Positions 1-8,787 of a stretch of 64,000 nt of DNA are shown in pieces; the stretch's first letter is position 1, and each line of letters opens with the position of its first letter. Origin of the DNA: Paucibacter_B soli. Lineage in GTDB: Bacteria; Pseudomonadota; Gammaproteobacteria; Burkholderiales; Burkholderiaceae_C. The stretch spans positions 62,001 through 126,000 of the forward strand of contig NZ_JBBHJW010000001.1 in NCBI RefSeq assembly GCF_037482845.1. Reading direction: 5' to 3'. The translations under genes and the position numbers were made by a program. The notes beneath the pieces were generated by a model. It was not told the DNA's origin, searched no databases, and saw nothing but the letters and a program-made list of their open reading frames with translations.

Positions 1-2085
1 CAGCCGGCGCGACACCTCGTCGATCTCGTCCAGCGCCTTGCCGGCCGCATCGGACAGCTTGGTACCCTGCACCACCCCCAGCGTGGAACGCTCCATGGCG
101 GCCACCGCGTCGTGGGTGTCGGTCTGAATCGTCTTCACCAGCGCGGCAATGCGGCGTGTCGCGTCGCCCGAGCGTTCCGCCAGGCGCTGCACTTCTTCGG
201 CCACCACCGAGAAACCGCGTCCCGCCTCGCCGGCCGAAGCCGCCTGGATGGCCGCGTTCAGCGCCAGCACATTGGTCTGCTCGGTAATGTCCGAGATCAG
301 CTCGGTGATCTCACCGATTTCCTGCGAGCTCTCGCCAAGGCGCTTGATGCGCTTGGAGGTCTCCTGGATCTGCTCACGGATCGAGTTCATGCCGCCTATG
401 GTGTTGGCCATGGCCTGCTTGCCGGTCTCGGCCACGGCACGCGACTGGCGCGCCACCTCGGCGGTTTCCTGCGCCTGCGCCGACACCTGGTTGATGCGCT
501 CGGCCATCTGCAGCACCGCCTCGCCGGTGGCGCGGATCTCGTGCAGCTGTTCGGTCGAGGCGGCCAGCAGCTCGGTGGAGGTCTGGTCCACCAGGCCGGT
601 GGTCTCGGTCACGCGGCCGGCGGTGGACTGCACCTGCGTCACCAAGAGGCGCAGCTCTTCCACCGTGTAGTTCACCGAGTCGGCGATCGCGCCGGTGATG
701 TCCTCGGTCACCGTGGCCTGCTGCGTCAGGTCGCCCTCGGCGACCGACTGCAGCTCGTTCATGAGACGCAAAATCGCGGCCTGGTTGGCGTCGTTGACGC
801 GCTTAGCCTCCTGCTCCTGCGCCTCGGCCTCGCGTTTTTGCGCCTCGGCCAGTTCGGCGCGCTGCGCCTGACCCGCCACATACAGGCGCAGAAAGCCCAA
901 AGCGCCCACCACCAGGGCCGCCAGCGAGGCCAGCATCGCCACCAGCAGCGCAAAGCCCAGGCCGCCGGCCGATTCGAGCTGCTGGGCGATCTCGTCCAGG
1001 CCCTTGCGCAGCGCCTCGCTGTCGGTGAGGATCGCTGACTGCGCCTCGCGCGCCGCCACCAGGCCCTGCAGATTGCCCAGAATCGCCGAGGCTTCCTTGC
1101 GCGTCTGCTCGTACTGCGACAGCAGGGTCTTGAGGCGCTCCTTCAGCTGCGGGTCACGCGCGCCCTTCAGGCGCAGCTCGGGGTTGCCATTGATGAGGGC
1201 CTCGGTGATTTCGCGGAAGGAGTTCAGGTCCTTGCCGAGCAGGAACACGGCCTCCGGGCTCACGCCCTCCTGGGTCAGGAATTCGTTGGCGCTCTTGCCG
1301 ATGCGCTGGGTCAGCATCACCAACTGGCCCGCGGCCGAGAGTTCGGCCGGCGAGCCGCCCTGCTGCAGCGACAGCGAGGCCACCGCCTCGGCGCTTTCCA
1401 GCAGGTCGGACGATTGGCGGTTGATGGTGCGCAGCGCCTTGCCCACCTGGGTCAGCACCTTCTCCTGCGCGATCACGGTCTTGCCGTTCTTCTCGGCGCG
1501 CTCGACCATGGGCGCGACGCTCTCAAGCGCCGGCTGCACGCTGCCGGGCGCGATCGCCAGCTCGCCTTCGCCGTTGCGCAGATTGCGCACCACGCTGCCC
1601 AGCACGCCGATGCTTTCCTTCAGCTCGGCAAAGGCGCCCACATTACCCACCAGGGCGGTGGACACCGACTTGGCCAGGCGCTGCGACTGCATCATGGCCT
1701 GGCCGGTGGCGCGCACCTGGGCCGCGCTGCGGTTCGCATTCACCAGGCTCAGCGCCACCGTGGTGGCGGTGCCAATCACGCCCACCACCACCAGAGCGGT
1801 GAACAGCTTCTGGCGGCGGCCGCGTTCCTCGGCCTTGGCCGGCATCAGCCCGGGCGCAGCGCTGATGGTGTCAGGCGCCGAGGCGGTGGACTGGAAGCCC
1901 GCATTGGTATCGACGAAGTCGGCCGCCACGTTGTCGGTCGGCAGTGCTTCGGAAATGATCGAGCTGGACTCGCTGCGCGGCCCCGCCTCGCCCGTGCCTG
2001 CCTGAGCATCCAGGGCGGTGGTCTCGCCGGCCTCCTGGCCTTCCGAGGTCGCGCCCAATTTCTTGATCTTGTCGAGGAAGCTCAT
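1..2085 (-). CDS. pilJ: Twitching-motility methyl-accepting chemotaxis protein PilJ (3' end cut by window edge)
   Basis: Membrane chemoreceptor of the Pil-Chp system that controls type IV pili. The frame runs from an ATG at 2085 down to base 1 without a stop, 695 codons, so the C-terminus lies outside the window. After a soluble N-terminal stretch of about 90 residues there is a first membrane segment (about residues 93-115), a periplasmic PilJ-type sensor region, a second membrane segment (about 368-395) and a cytoplasmic signalling domain. The conserved receptor hairpin tip is seen as NAAIQAASAGEAGRGF near residues 600-625. It follows pilI, pilH and pilG on the same strand, the standard order. 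The family assignment rests on the signalling tip plus this context. The long plus-strand frames over it are antisense shadows. Confidence 0.95.
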   Translation of the reverse strand, partial: MSFLDKIKKLGATSEGQEAGETTALDAQAGTGEAGPRSESSSIISEALPTDNVAADFVDTNAGFQSTASAPDTISAAPGLMPAKAEERGRRQKLFTALVVVGVIGTATTVALSLVNANRSAAQVRATGQAMMQSQRLAKSVSTALVGNVGAFAELKESIGVLGSVVRNLRNGEGELAIAPGSVQPALESVAPMVERAEKNGKTVIAQEKVLTQVGKALRTINRQSSDLLESAEAVASLSLQQGGSPAELSAAGQLVMLTQRIGKSANEFLTQEGVSPEAVFLLGKDLNSFREITEALINGNPELRLKGARDPQLKERLKTLLSQYEQTRKEASAILGNLQGLVAAREAQSAILTDSEALRKGLDEIAQQLESAGGLGFALLVAMLASLAALVVGALGFLRLYVAGQAQRAELAEAQKREAEAQEQEAKRVNDANQAAILRLMNELQSVAEGDLTQQATVTEDITGAIADSVNYTVEELRLLVTQVQSTAGRVTETTGLVDQTSTELLAASTEQLHEIRATGEAVLQMAERINQVSAQAQETAEVARQSRAVAETGKQAMANTIGGMNSIREQIQETSKRIKRLGESSQEIGEITELISDITEQTNVLALNAAIQAASAGEAGRGFSVVAEEVQRLAERSGDATRRIAALVKTIQTDTHDAVAAMERSTLGVVQGTKLSDAAGKALDEIDEVSRRL

Positions 2086-2142
2086 CTCACCCTCATGTTG
2101 TCGGTTGAATGACGCAATGCCCACACCGGCTGGCGCCAGGCA

Positions 2143-2673
2143 TCACACCACAATACGCAAGAACGGTTCGAACCTGGACAAGGCCTCCAGGTCTATCACC
2201 TGCCAATGCCGGCCCTCGGCGTCGCGCCTGAGCGCACCCGCAAAGGCCGGCCTAGGCGTCGCCGACGGCTCATCCGCCACCGGCTGCAACTGCTCGTCGC
2301 CGCGCAAGCCCAGCAGCTTGTCGACCAGCAGCGCGCAGTTGATATTGAGTTCGGGGTTGATCGAGACCAGGCGCTGCTGCGCCACATCGCCGCGCACGCC
2401 GGGTTCGCGCAGACCCAGAAAGGCGGCGAAATCCACCACCGTGTGCAGGCCGCCGCGCAGGTTCGCCACCCCCAGGGCCCAGGGCTCGGTGTAGGGCACG
2501 GGCTTGATGCTCACGGGCGTGAATATCTCGGCCGCCTGCTTGAGCGAGAACAGCAGCGCCACGCCGGCACATTCCACCGCCAGCCAGGAGGCCGCCTGCG
2601 GCGTTTCGCGCGCGGCCTGCATGCGCTGCGCGAGGCGTTGCTGGAGTTCGCGCAGTGCTTGCTTGTTGGCCAT
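2143..2673 (-). CDS. pilI: CheW-like coupling protein PilI
   Basis: Adaptor of 176 residues that links the PilJ receptor to the chemotaxis kinase of the type IV pilus system. It is one CheW-like domain (about residues 25-170), with the family's central strand pattern around GVANLRGGLHTVVDFAAFLG and a C-terminal HWQVIDLEALSR segment. It starts 2 bases after the pilH stop on the minus strand and ends 57 bases before pilJ, so it belongs to a pilG-pilH-pilI-pilJ operon. The length is normal for PilI. Confidence 0.93.
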   Translation of the reverse strand: MANKQALRELQQRLAQRMQAARETPQAASWLAVECAGVALLFSLKQAAEIFTPVSIKPVPYTEPWALGVANLRGGLHTVVDFAAFLGLREPGVRGDVAQQRLVSINPELNINCALLVDKLLGLRGDEQLQPVADEPSATPRPAFAGALRRDAEGRHWQVIDLEALSRFEPFLRIVV

Positions 2674-2675
2674 GC

Positions 2676-3041
2676 TCAGCCTAGCGCCTTGATCTTGGCC
2701 AGCAGCTCCTCGGACTTCACCGGCTTGACGACGTAGTCACGCGCGCCCTGGCGCATGCCCCAGACCTTGTCGGTCTCCTGGTTCTTGCTGGTGCACATGA
2801 TCACCGGCACGTTGGCATAGCGCTCGTCGCGCGTGATCGCGCGGGTGAGCTGAAAGCCGTTCTGGCCCGGCATCACCACGTCCATCAGGATCAGGTCGGG
2901 CACTTCCTCTTCGAGGCGCCTGAAGGCTTCCTCACCGTTCTCGGCGGTGCGAACCACAAAGCCGCGCTTGCTCAGCATCTCGCTGAGCGCATGCAGCTCG
3001 GTCTTGGAATCATCGACCAGCAGAATCTTGTGTATCGTCAT
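2676..3041 (-). CDS. pilH: Single-domain response regulator PilH
   Basis: CheY-like receiver of 121 residues. The acidic pair is DD at 10-11, the phosphoacceptor is Asp54 in LMDVVMPG, the conserved Ser/Thr is in CTSK near 84-86, and the invariant Lys is K106 in VVKPVK. There is no output domain. In the Pil-Chp system PilH is the second receiver, thought to act on pilus retraction or as a phosphate sink. Position between pilG and pilI fixes the name. Confidence 0.93.
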   Translation of the reverse strand: MTIHKILLVDDSKTELHALSEMLSKRGFVVRTAENGEEAFRRLEEEVPDLILMDVVMPGQNGFQLTRAITRDERYANVPVIMCTSKNQETDKVWGMRQGARDYVVKPVKSEELLAKIKALG

Positions 3042-3104
3042 GTGGACTCCTCATCACGTCGCCTCTGTCGGGCATCTCACGTTGTCGCCTTCAGGTCTGG
3101 CGAA

Positions 3105-3497
3105 TCAAGCGCCGCGTCGATGCATCTGCACCGCCTGCAGCAATTGGTCTTTGGTGAAGGGCTTGGTCAGGTAGTCCTGCGAGCCCACCATGCGGCCACG
3201 TGCCTTGTCGAACAGGCCGTCCTTGCTGGACAGCATGATCACCGGCACGCCGGCGAACTGCGGATTGCGCTTGATGATGGCGCAGGTCTGGTAACCGTCC
3301 AGGCGCGGCATCAGGATGTCGCAGAACACCAGATCGGGCTTGTAGTCGCTCAGCTTGGAAAGCGCGTCGAAGCCATCCTCGGCCAGCACCACCTCGTGGC
3401 CGCCCTGCTTGAGAAAGATCTCGGCGCTGCGGCGTATGGTGTTGCTGTCGTCGATGACGAGCACCTTGGTCGCTGCGCCAGGTGCTTGGGGAGCCAT
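3105..3497 (-). CDS. pilG: Single-domain response regulator PilG
   Basis: CheY-like receiver of about 130 residues from the ATG at 3497. The phosphoacceptor is Asp60 in FCDILMPRLDG and the conserved Lys is K112 in LTKPFTK. An in-frame TTG at 3506 preceded by AGGAGA is an alternative start that adds three residues. PilG is the first gene of the twitching chemotaxis set and promotes pilus extension in characterised species. It lies 63 bases upstream of pilH and just downstream of the rubredoxin gene. Confidence 0.93.
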   Translation of the reverse strand: MAPQAPGAATKVLVIDDSNTIRRSAEIFLKQGGHEVVLAEDGFDALSKLSDYKPDLVFCDILMPRLDGYQTCAIIKRNPQFAGVPVIMLSSKDGLFDKARGRMVGSQDYLTKPFTKDQLLQAVQMHRRGA

Positions 3498-3561
3498 TGT
3501 GTCCAACCCTTGTTCTCCTCAGCGTATGGAAAGGGCAGAAAGAAGTTTCAAACCGGCCGCG

Positions 3562-3735
3562 TCAGATGCGGACCATCTCGAAGTCTTCCTTGCGTGCCCC
3601 GCATTCGGGGCAGGTCCAGTTCATGTCCACATCCGCCCATGCGGTACCCGGTGCGATGCCATGCTCTGGGTCGCCTGCGGCTTCGTCATAAATCCAGCCA
3701 CAGATCAGGCACATCCAGGTACTAGCGTCGGTCAC
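3562..3735 (-). CDS. Rubredoxin
   Basis: Small iron-sulfur electron carrier of 57 residues. The four iron ligands are two CxxCG-type pairs, CLICG at 9-13 and CPECG at 42-46, with the typical rubredoxin middle section Y-D-E-A-x-G-D-P and a buried Trp cluster. The best start is the GTG at 3735; an internal ATG at residue 8 would remove part of the first strand. It is read in the same direction as pilG with a gap of 64 bases. A rubredoxin beside pilG is a recurring arrangement in proteobacteria, but no established link to pilus function is known to me. Confidence 0.93.
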   Translation of the reverse strand: MTDASTWMCLICGWIYDEAAGDPEHGIAPGTAWADVDMNWTCPECGARKEDFEMVRI

Positions 3736-3925
3736 GGCGAATATGGTTTGCTCACTACAATGCGAAGATTGTAGCCATGCACCCCTTCTCGATCTTTCCG
3801 TCCCATTGAGCGAATAGGCACAGATGCAACAGGCTTTTCGGTGCTACGTCACGCCTGGCTGCAAGCCCTCCAAGACCGCGACGTGCTGACGTCCTCGCCC
3901 TCGGGTGAAACCCCAATCCCACTTC

Positions 3926-4891
3926 ATGAGCAGCCCTGACCATTCCCCCGCCGAGACCGGCCAAGACGAGCAGGAGCAGCCCGCGCCCGCGTGCGTGATG
4001 AGCTTCAACGCCAGCGACCCCAGCGGCGCGGGCGGCATCGCCGGCGACGTGGCCACCATCGCGGCGATGGGCGCGCATGCACTGCCGGTGGTCACGGCCA
4101 TCCTGCTGCGCGACACCGCCGAGGTGTTCGAGCAGCATGAGCTCGATGCCGACGTGATCGTCGAGCAGGCGCGCAGCATTCTGGAAGACGTGCCGGTGGC
4201 GGCCTGGAAGGTCGGTTTCCTGGGCAGCGCCGAGGGCGTGAGCGCCGTCGCCGAGGTGCTCAGTGATTACCCCGATGTACCGCTGGTGGCCTATCTGCCT
4301 GCCATCACCTGGCTCGACGAAGAGCAGCAGCAGAGCTATCTGGACGCCTTCCGCGAGCTGGTGCTGCCGCAGGCCCTGGTGCTGGTGGGAAACCACAAGA
4401 CCCTCAGCGATTTCCTCTTGCCCGACTGGGACGCCGACCGCCCGGCCTCGCCGCGCGAGCTGGCGGTGGCCGCCGGCGAGCATGGCGCGGGCCATGTGCT
4501 GGTAACCGGCATCAGCCTGCCCAACCAGTTCGTCGACAACGTGCTGGCGAATCCGCAAGGCCCGATCACCGGCGAGAAATTCGAGCGCTTCGAGGTCGGC
4601 TTCGTGGGCGCGGGCGACACGCTCTCGGCCTCGCTGGCGGCGCTGCTGTCGGTGGGCTCCGAGGTCCACACCGCGGTGGGCGAGGCCCTGTCCTTCCTGG
4701 ACCAGGCGCTGGACGCGGGCTTCCGCCCCGGCATGGGCAATGCCGTGCCCGACCGCTTCTTCTGGGCCATGCCGCCCGCCGAGGAGGGCGAAGAGGGCAT
4801 GGAGGGCAGCCAGCCGCTGCTGCCCGACACCGAGCCCGGCGAGCTGATGGCCGACGAGCCGCCCGCGCGCGGCCCGCGCCGCATCCACTGA
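3926..4891 (+). CDS. thiD: Hydroxymethylpyrimidine/phosphomethylpyrimidine kinase ThiD
   Basis: Ribokinase-fold enzyme of thiamine synthesis that phosphorylates HMP and then HMP-P. The N-terminal substrate loop NASDPSGAGGIAGD and the C-terminal anion-hole/catalytic motif FVGAGDTLSASLAALL are present. The ATG at 3926 gives 321 residues; a GTG at 3905 would add seven. The last 40 or so residues are acidic and proline-rich and go beyond the usual kinase length. Two features are looser than in classical ThiD: the middle of the protein is divergent and the C-terminal tail is extended. It is divergent from rubredoxin and 25 bases upstream of hemL. Confidence 0.85.
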   Translation: MSSPDHSPAETGQDEQEQPAPACVMSFNASDPSGAGGIAGDVATIAAMGAHALPVVTAILLRDTAEVFEQHELDADVIVEQARSILEDVPVAAWKVGFLGSAEGVSAVAEVLSDYPDVPLVAYLPAITWLDEEQQQSYLDAFRELVLPQALVLVGNHKTLSDFLLPDWDADRPASPRELAVAAGEHGAGHVLVTGISLPNQFVDNVLANPQGPITGEKFERFEVGFVGAGDTLSASLAALLSVGSEVHTAVGEALSFLDQALDAGFRPGMGNAVPDRFFWAMPPAEEGEEGMEGSQPLLPDTEPGELMADEPPARGPRRIH

Positions 4892-4916
4892 ACCTATTCT
4901 TTCCTTCCTTCCTGCC

Positions 4917-6203
4917 ATGAGTCAGAACCAAGCTCTGTTCGAGCGCGCGCAGCGCTCCATCCCCGGCGGCGTGAATTCGCCCGTGCGCGCATTTCGCGCG
5001 GTAGGTGGCACGCCCAGATTCATCCAGCGCGGCGAAGGTGCCTACATCATCGACGCCGAGGGCAAGCGCTACATCGACTACATCGGCTCCTGGGGCCCGA
5101 TGATCCTCGGCCATGGCCACCCGGCGGTGCTGGAAGCGGTGCAGAAGGCGGCGCTGGACGGCTTCTCCTTCGGCGCGCCCACCGAGCGCGAGATCGAACT
5201 GGCCGAGGAAATCATCAAGCTGGTGCCCAGCATCGAGCAGGTGCGCCTGGTGAGCTCGGGCACCGAAGCGACGATGAGCGCGATCCGCCTGGCGCGCGGC
5301 GCCACCGGCCGCAGCAAGTTCATCAAGTTCGAGGGCTGCTACCACGGCCACACCGACGCCCTGCTGGTCAAGGCGGGGTCGGGTCTTGCCACCTTCGGCC
5401 ACCCCACCAGCGCCGGCGTGCCCGAGGCGGTGGCGCAGCACACCCTGGTGCTCGAGTACAACAACGTCGCCCAACTCGAAGAGGCCTTCGCCCTGCATGG
5501 CAAGGAGCTGGCCTGCGTGATCATCGAGCCGATCGCCGGCAATATGAATTTCGTGCGCGCAGCGCTGCCCTTCGTGAAGCGCCTGCGCGAGCTCTGCAGC
5601 GAGCATGGCGCGCTGCTGGTGTTCGACGAGGTGATGACGGGCTTCCGCGTTGGCTTGCACAGCGCCCAGGGCCATTACGCCCGCCTGCTGCCCGGCTTCA
5701 AGCCCGACGTCAGCGTGTTCGGCAAGGTCATCGGTGGCGGCATGCCGCTGGCCGCCTTCGGCGCCAGCCGCGAGATCATGAAGCAGCTCGCGCCGCTGGG
5801 CCCGGTCTACCAGGCCGGCACGCTGTCGGGCAATCCGGTAGCTACCGCCTGCGGCCTGGCGACCCTGCGCGAGATCCAGAAGCCCGGTTTCTTCGAAGCG
5901 CTGAGCACCAAGACGCGCAGCCTGGTGGACGGCCTGGCGGCCGTGGCCAGGGACAACGGCGTGCCCTTCAGCGTCGATTGCGAGGGCGGCATGTTCGGCT
6001 TCTTCCTGATGCCCGAACTGCCGCAGAACTACCAGACCGTGATGAGCACCGACAACGCACGCTTCAACGCCTTCTTCCACGGCATGCTGGACGGCGGCGT
6101 CTACCTGGCGCCGGCGCTCTACGAAGCCGGCTTCGTGAGCGCGGCGCACAGCGAGGCCGACATCCAGGCGACCTTGCAGGCCGCGCGCGCCGCGCTGCGC
6201 TGA
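4917..6203 (+). CDS. hemL: Glutamate-1-semialdehyde 2,1-aminomutase
   Basis: PLP enzyme that turns glutamate-1-semialdehyde into 5-aminolevulinate in the C5 route to haem. The 428 residues match the family length. The start region carries the typical S-I-P-G-G-V-N-S-P-V-R-A-F, the PLP phosphate site is SSGTEATMSAIRLARG, the cofactor Asp is in VFDEVMTGFR, and the Schiff-base lysine is in VFGKVIGGGMP. It follows thiD closely and precedes mpl by 9 bases. Confidence 0.97.
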   Translation: MSQNQALFERAQRSIPGGVNSPVRAFRAVGGTPRFIQRGEGAYIIDAEGKRYIDYIGSWGPMILGHGHPAVLEAVQKAALDGFSFGAPTEREIELAEEIIKLVPSIEQVRLVSSGTEATMSAIRLARGATGRSKFIKFEGCYHGHTDALLVKAGSGLATFGHPTSAGVPEAVAQHTLVLEYNNVAQLEEAFALHGKELACVIIEPIAGNMNFVRAALPFVKRLRELCSEHGALLVFDEVMTGFRVGLHSAQGHYARLLPGFKPDVSVFGKVIGGGMPLAAFGASREIMKQLAPLGPVYQAGTLSGNPVATACGLATLREIQKPGFFEALSTKTRSLVDGLAAVARDNGVPFSVDCEGGMFGFFLMPELPQNYQTVMSTDNARFNAFFHGMLDGGVYLAPALYEAGFVSAAHSEADIQATLQAARAALR

Positions 6204-6212
6204 GCCGCCGCC

Positions 6213-7589
6213 ATGCATATCCACATCCTGGGCATCTGCGGCACTTTCATGGGCGGCCTGGCCGCCCTCGCCCGCGAGGCCGGCCACCGCGTCACCGGCT
6301 GCGACGTCAATGTCTACCCGCCCATGTCGGAGCAGTTGCAGGCCCTGGGCATCGAATTGATCCAGGGCTTCGGCGCCGAACAGCTGGAGCTCAAGCCCGA
6401 TCTTTATGTGATCGGCAATGTGGTGACACGCTCCAGCGAGGGCCGCTTCCCGCTCATGGAAGCCATCATGGACCGGGGCCTGCCCTATACCAGCGGCCCC
6501 GAATGGCTGGCCAGCCATGTGCTGCAGGGCCGCCATGTGCTGGCGGTGGCGGGCACGCATGGCAAGACCACGACCACCTCGATGCTGGCATGGATACTGG
6601 AGCATGCCGGCCTGCAGCCGGGCTTTCTGGTGGGCGGGGTGCCGCAGAACTTCGGCGTCTCGGCGCGCCTGGGTGCGGGTACTTGTTTCGTTATCGAGGC
6701 GGACGAATACGACACCGCCTTCTTCGACAAGCGCAGCAAGTTCGTGCATTACCGGCCGCGCACTGCCATCCTCAACAACCTTGAGTTCGACCACGCCGAC
6801 ATCTTTGCCGACCTGGCCTCCATCGAGACGCAGTTCCACCACCTGGTGCGCACCGTGCCGGCGAGTGGCCGCGTGATCGTGAACGCGCGCGAGGAGGCCT
6901 TGCAGCGCGTGCTGGCACGCGGCTGCTGGAGCGAGCTGCAGCGTTTCGGCGCGCGCAAGGAAGAGCCCGGTGCGCTGCGCGCGCGCGGCGAGCCGCAGGC
7001 CTTCGACGTGCTGCGCGGCAGCCTCAAGGTGGCGCGTGTGGAATGGGCGCTGCTGGGCGAGCACAACCAGCTCAACGCGCTGGCGGCGATGGCCGCGGCC
7101 GAGCATGTGGGCGTGACGCCCGAGCAATCGGCCGCCGCGCTGGCGAGTTTTCAGAACGTGCGCCGGCGCCTCGAGCTGCGCGGTGAAGCCATGGGCGTGA
7201 GGGTTTATGACGACTTCGCCCACCACCCCACCGCGATCCGCACCACGGTGAACGGCCTGCGCCGCAAGATCGCGCCGAGCGAGCGCATCCTGGCGGTGTT
7301 CGAGCCGCGCTCCAACACCATGAAGCTGGGCACCATGAAGGCGCAGCTGCCCTGGGCCCTGGAAGAGGCCGATCTGAGCTTCTGCAACCAGGCCGGCCTG
7401 AGCTGGGACGCCAGGGAGGCGCTCGCGCCGATGGGCGCGCAAGCCGTGATCGGCAGCGACGTCGAGGCCCTGGTGGCCGCGGTGGCGAAGGCCGCCAGGC
7501 CCGGCGACCATGTGCTATGCATGAGCAACGGCGGCTTCGGCGGCATCCACGAGAAGCTGCTGGCGGCGCTGGCCTTGAAGGGCGGCTGA
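6213..7589 (+). CDS. mpl: UDP-N-acetylmuramate:L-alanyl-gamma-D-glutamyl-meso-diaminopimelate ligase Mpl
   Basis: Mur-ligase family enzyme of 458 residues that reattaches recycled murein tripeptide to UDP-MurNAc. The N-terminal Rossmann domain starts with H-I-L-G-I-C-G-T-F-M-G-G. The ATP loop is AGTHGKTTTTSM near residue 113, and the C-terminal ligase domain has YDDFAHHPTAI and EPRSNTMKLG. The MHIHILGICGTFMGG opening separates Mpl from MurC. Peptidoglycan recycling also appears in ampD at 34922 and in mtgA at 22791 within the same window. Confidence 0.95.
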   Translation: MHIHILGICGTFMGGLAALAREAGHRVTGCDVNVYPPMSEQLQALGIELIQGFGAEQLELKPDLYVIGNVVTRSSEGRFPLMEAIMDRGLPYTSGPEWLASHVLQGRHVLAVAGTHGKTTTTSMLAWILEHAGLQPGFLVGGVPQNFGVSARLGAGTCFVIEADEYDTAFFDKRSKFVHYRPRTAILNNLEFDHADIFADLASIETQFHHLVRTVPASGRVIVNAREEALQRVLARGCWSELQRFGARKEEPGALRARGEPQAFDVLRGSLKVARVEWALLGEHNQLNALAAMAAAEHVGVTPEQSAAALASFQNVRRRLELRGEAMGVRVYDDFAHHPTAIRTTVNGLRRKIAPSERILAVFEPRSNTMKLGTMKAQLPWALEEADLSFCNQAGLSWDAREALAPMGAQAVIGSDVEALVAAVAKAARPGDHVLCMSNGGFGGIHEKLLAALALKGG

Positions 7590-7644
7590 ACCGGGCGCCG
7601 GCCCGCTACCATGGCCGCTCTTGATGCGTCAGCCGAGAGCGCCC

Positions 7645-8724
7645 ATGCCGACTCCCCCGCCCCACCCATCGCTCGCCCTGCAGGACAAGAGCTTCGTCGT
7701 CCTGCTGCTGCTGGTGACGCTGGCCTTCGCCTGGATACTCTGGCCGCTGTATGGGGCGCTGCTGTGGGGCACGGCCGCGGCCATCGTGTTCGCGCCGCTG
7801 CACCGCTGGATGCTGCGGCGCTGCGGCGGCCGCGCCACCCTGGCGGCACTGCTGACGCTGAGTCTGGTGCTGCTGCTGGTGATACTGCCGCTGAGCTTCG
7901 TCAGCGTCGCGCTGGCGCAGGAGGCCGCAACCCTGTATGCCAAGCTCAAGTCGGGTGAGTTCAGCTTCAGCGCCTACGCGCAACAGGTCTATGCAGCCCT
8001 GCCCGCAAGCCTGCAGAGCGGCCTCGAAAAACTCGGCGTGAGCGATTCGCTGGCGCTGCAGCAGAAGCTGACCGACGCGCTCAAGCAGCTCAGCCAGGCC
8101 ATCGCCACCAAGGCCTTCGGCTTTGGCCAGGACACCTTCGACGTGGCGATGAGCTTCTTTGTGATGCTCTATCTGCTGTTCTTCCTGCTGCGCGACGGTG
8201 AGCGGCTGGCCGCGCAGCTGCGCGATGCGCTGCCCTTGCGCACCGCCCACAAGCGCCAGCTGATGGAGAAGTTCCGCGCCGTGATCGGCGCCACCGTGAA
8301 GGGCAATATCGCCGTGGCCGCGCTGCAGGGCGCGCTCGGCGGCCTGGCCTTCTGGGTGCTGGACGTGCATGCGCCCATGTTGTGGGCGGTGCTGATGGCC
8401 TTTCTGTCGCTGCTGCCGGCAGTGGGGGCCGGCCTGGTGTGGCTGCCGCTGGCGATCTATCTGCTGGCCACCGGCTCCATCGGCCCGGGCCTGGGCCTGA
8501 TCGCCTATGGCGTGCTGGTGATAGGCATGGTGGACAACCTCTTGCGCCCCTTGCTGGTGGGCAAGGACAGCCAGATGCCCGACTATCTGGTGCTGACCTC
8601 CACCCTGGGCGGCATGGCGGTGATGGGCCTGAACGGCTTCGTGATCGGGCCCTTGATCGCCGCCATCTTCATCGCGGTGTGGGACATCGTGGCCCAGGAA
8701 GGGCGGCGCAGCGCGCCGAAATGA
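7645..8724 (+). CDS. AI-2E/PerM family membrane protein
   Basis: Integral membrane protein of about 359 residues with the family layout: two hydrophobic hairpins at the N-terminus, a long amphipathic middle section and four or five C-terminal membrane segments. The last of these carry the conserved pattern V-x-D-N-L-L-R-P-L-L-V-G near residue 300. Family members are proposed permeases or exporters (AI-2, Na+/H+ in some cases); the substrate here cannot be told from sequence. In-frame starts at 7624 and 7621 also exist; 7645 is preferred because a GAGAG lies about six bases upstream. The stop codon touches the A-tract of the terminator that serves the opposite strand. Confidence 0.85.
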   Translation: MPTPPPHPSLALQDKSFVVLLLLVTLAFAWILWPLYGALLWGTAAAIVFAPLHRWMLRRCGGRATLAALLTLSLVLLLVILPLSFVSVALAQEAATLYAKLKSGEFSFSAYAQQVYAALPASLQSGLEKLGVSDSLALQQKLTDALKQLSQAIATKAFGFGQDTFDVAMSFFVMLYLLFFLLRDGERLAAQLRDALPLRTAHKRQLMEKFRAVIGATVKGNIAVAALQGALGGLAFWVLDVHAPMLWAVLMAFLSLLPAVGAGLVWLPLAIYLLATGSIGPGLGLIAYGVLVIGMVDNLLRPLLVGKDSQMPDYLVLTSTLGGMAVMGLNGFVIGPLIAAIFIAVWDIVAQEGRRSAPK

Positions 8725-8750
8725 AAAAAGAGCCGGCCCTGAGGCCGGCT
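8724..8750 (-). terminator. Rho-independent terminator of the metalloprotease gene
   Basis: An 8-bp perfect stem, AGCCGGCC (8731-8738) and GGCCGGCT (8743-8750) with a CTGA loop. On the minus strand it is followed by C and six Ts (A-run 8724-8729). It therefore fits the minus-strand metalloprotease gene that ends at 8788. On the plus strand only two Ts follow. Its edge overlaps the stop codon of the PerM-like gene. Confidence 0.8.
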
Positions 8751-8787
8751 TTGGCATTGCGGGCGGGGCGCCCGCTCAGGCTGACGG

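Noticed and set aside
4566..7511. Open frame of 981 codons on the minus strand across thiD, hemL and mpl
   Set aside because: It spans three well supported genes on the other strand, so it cannot be a real gene.
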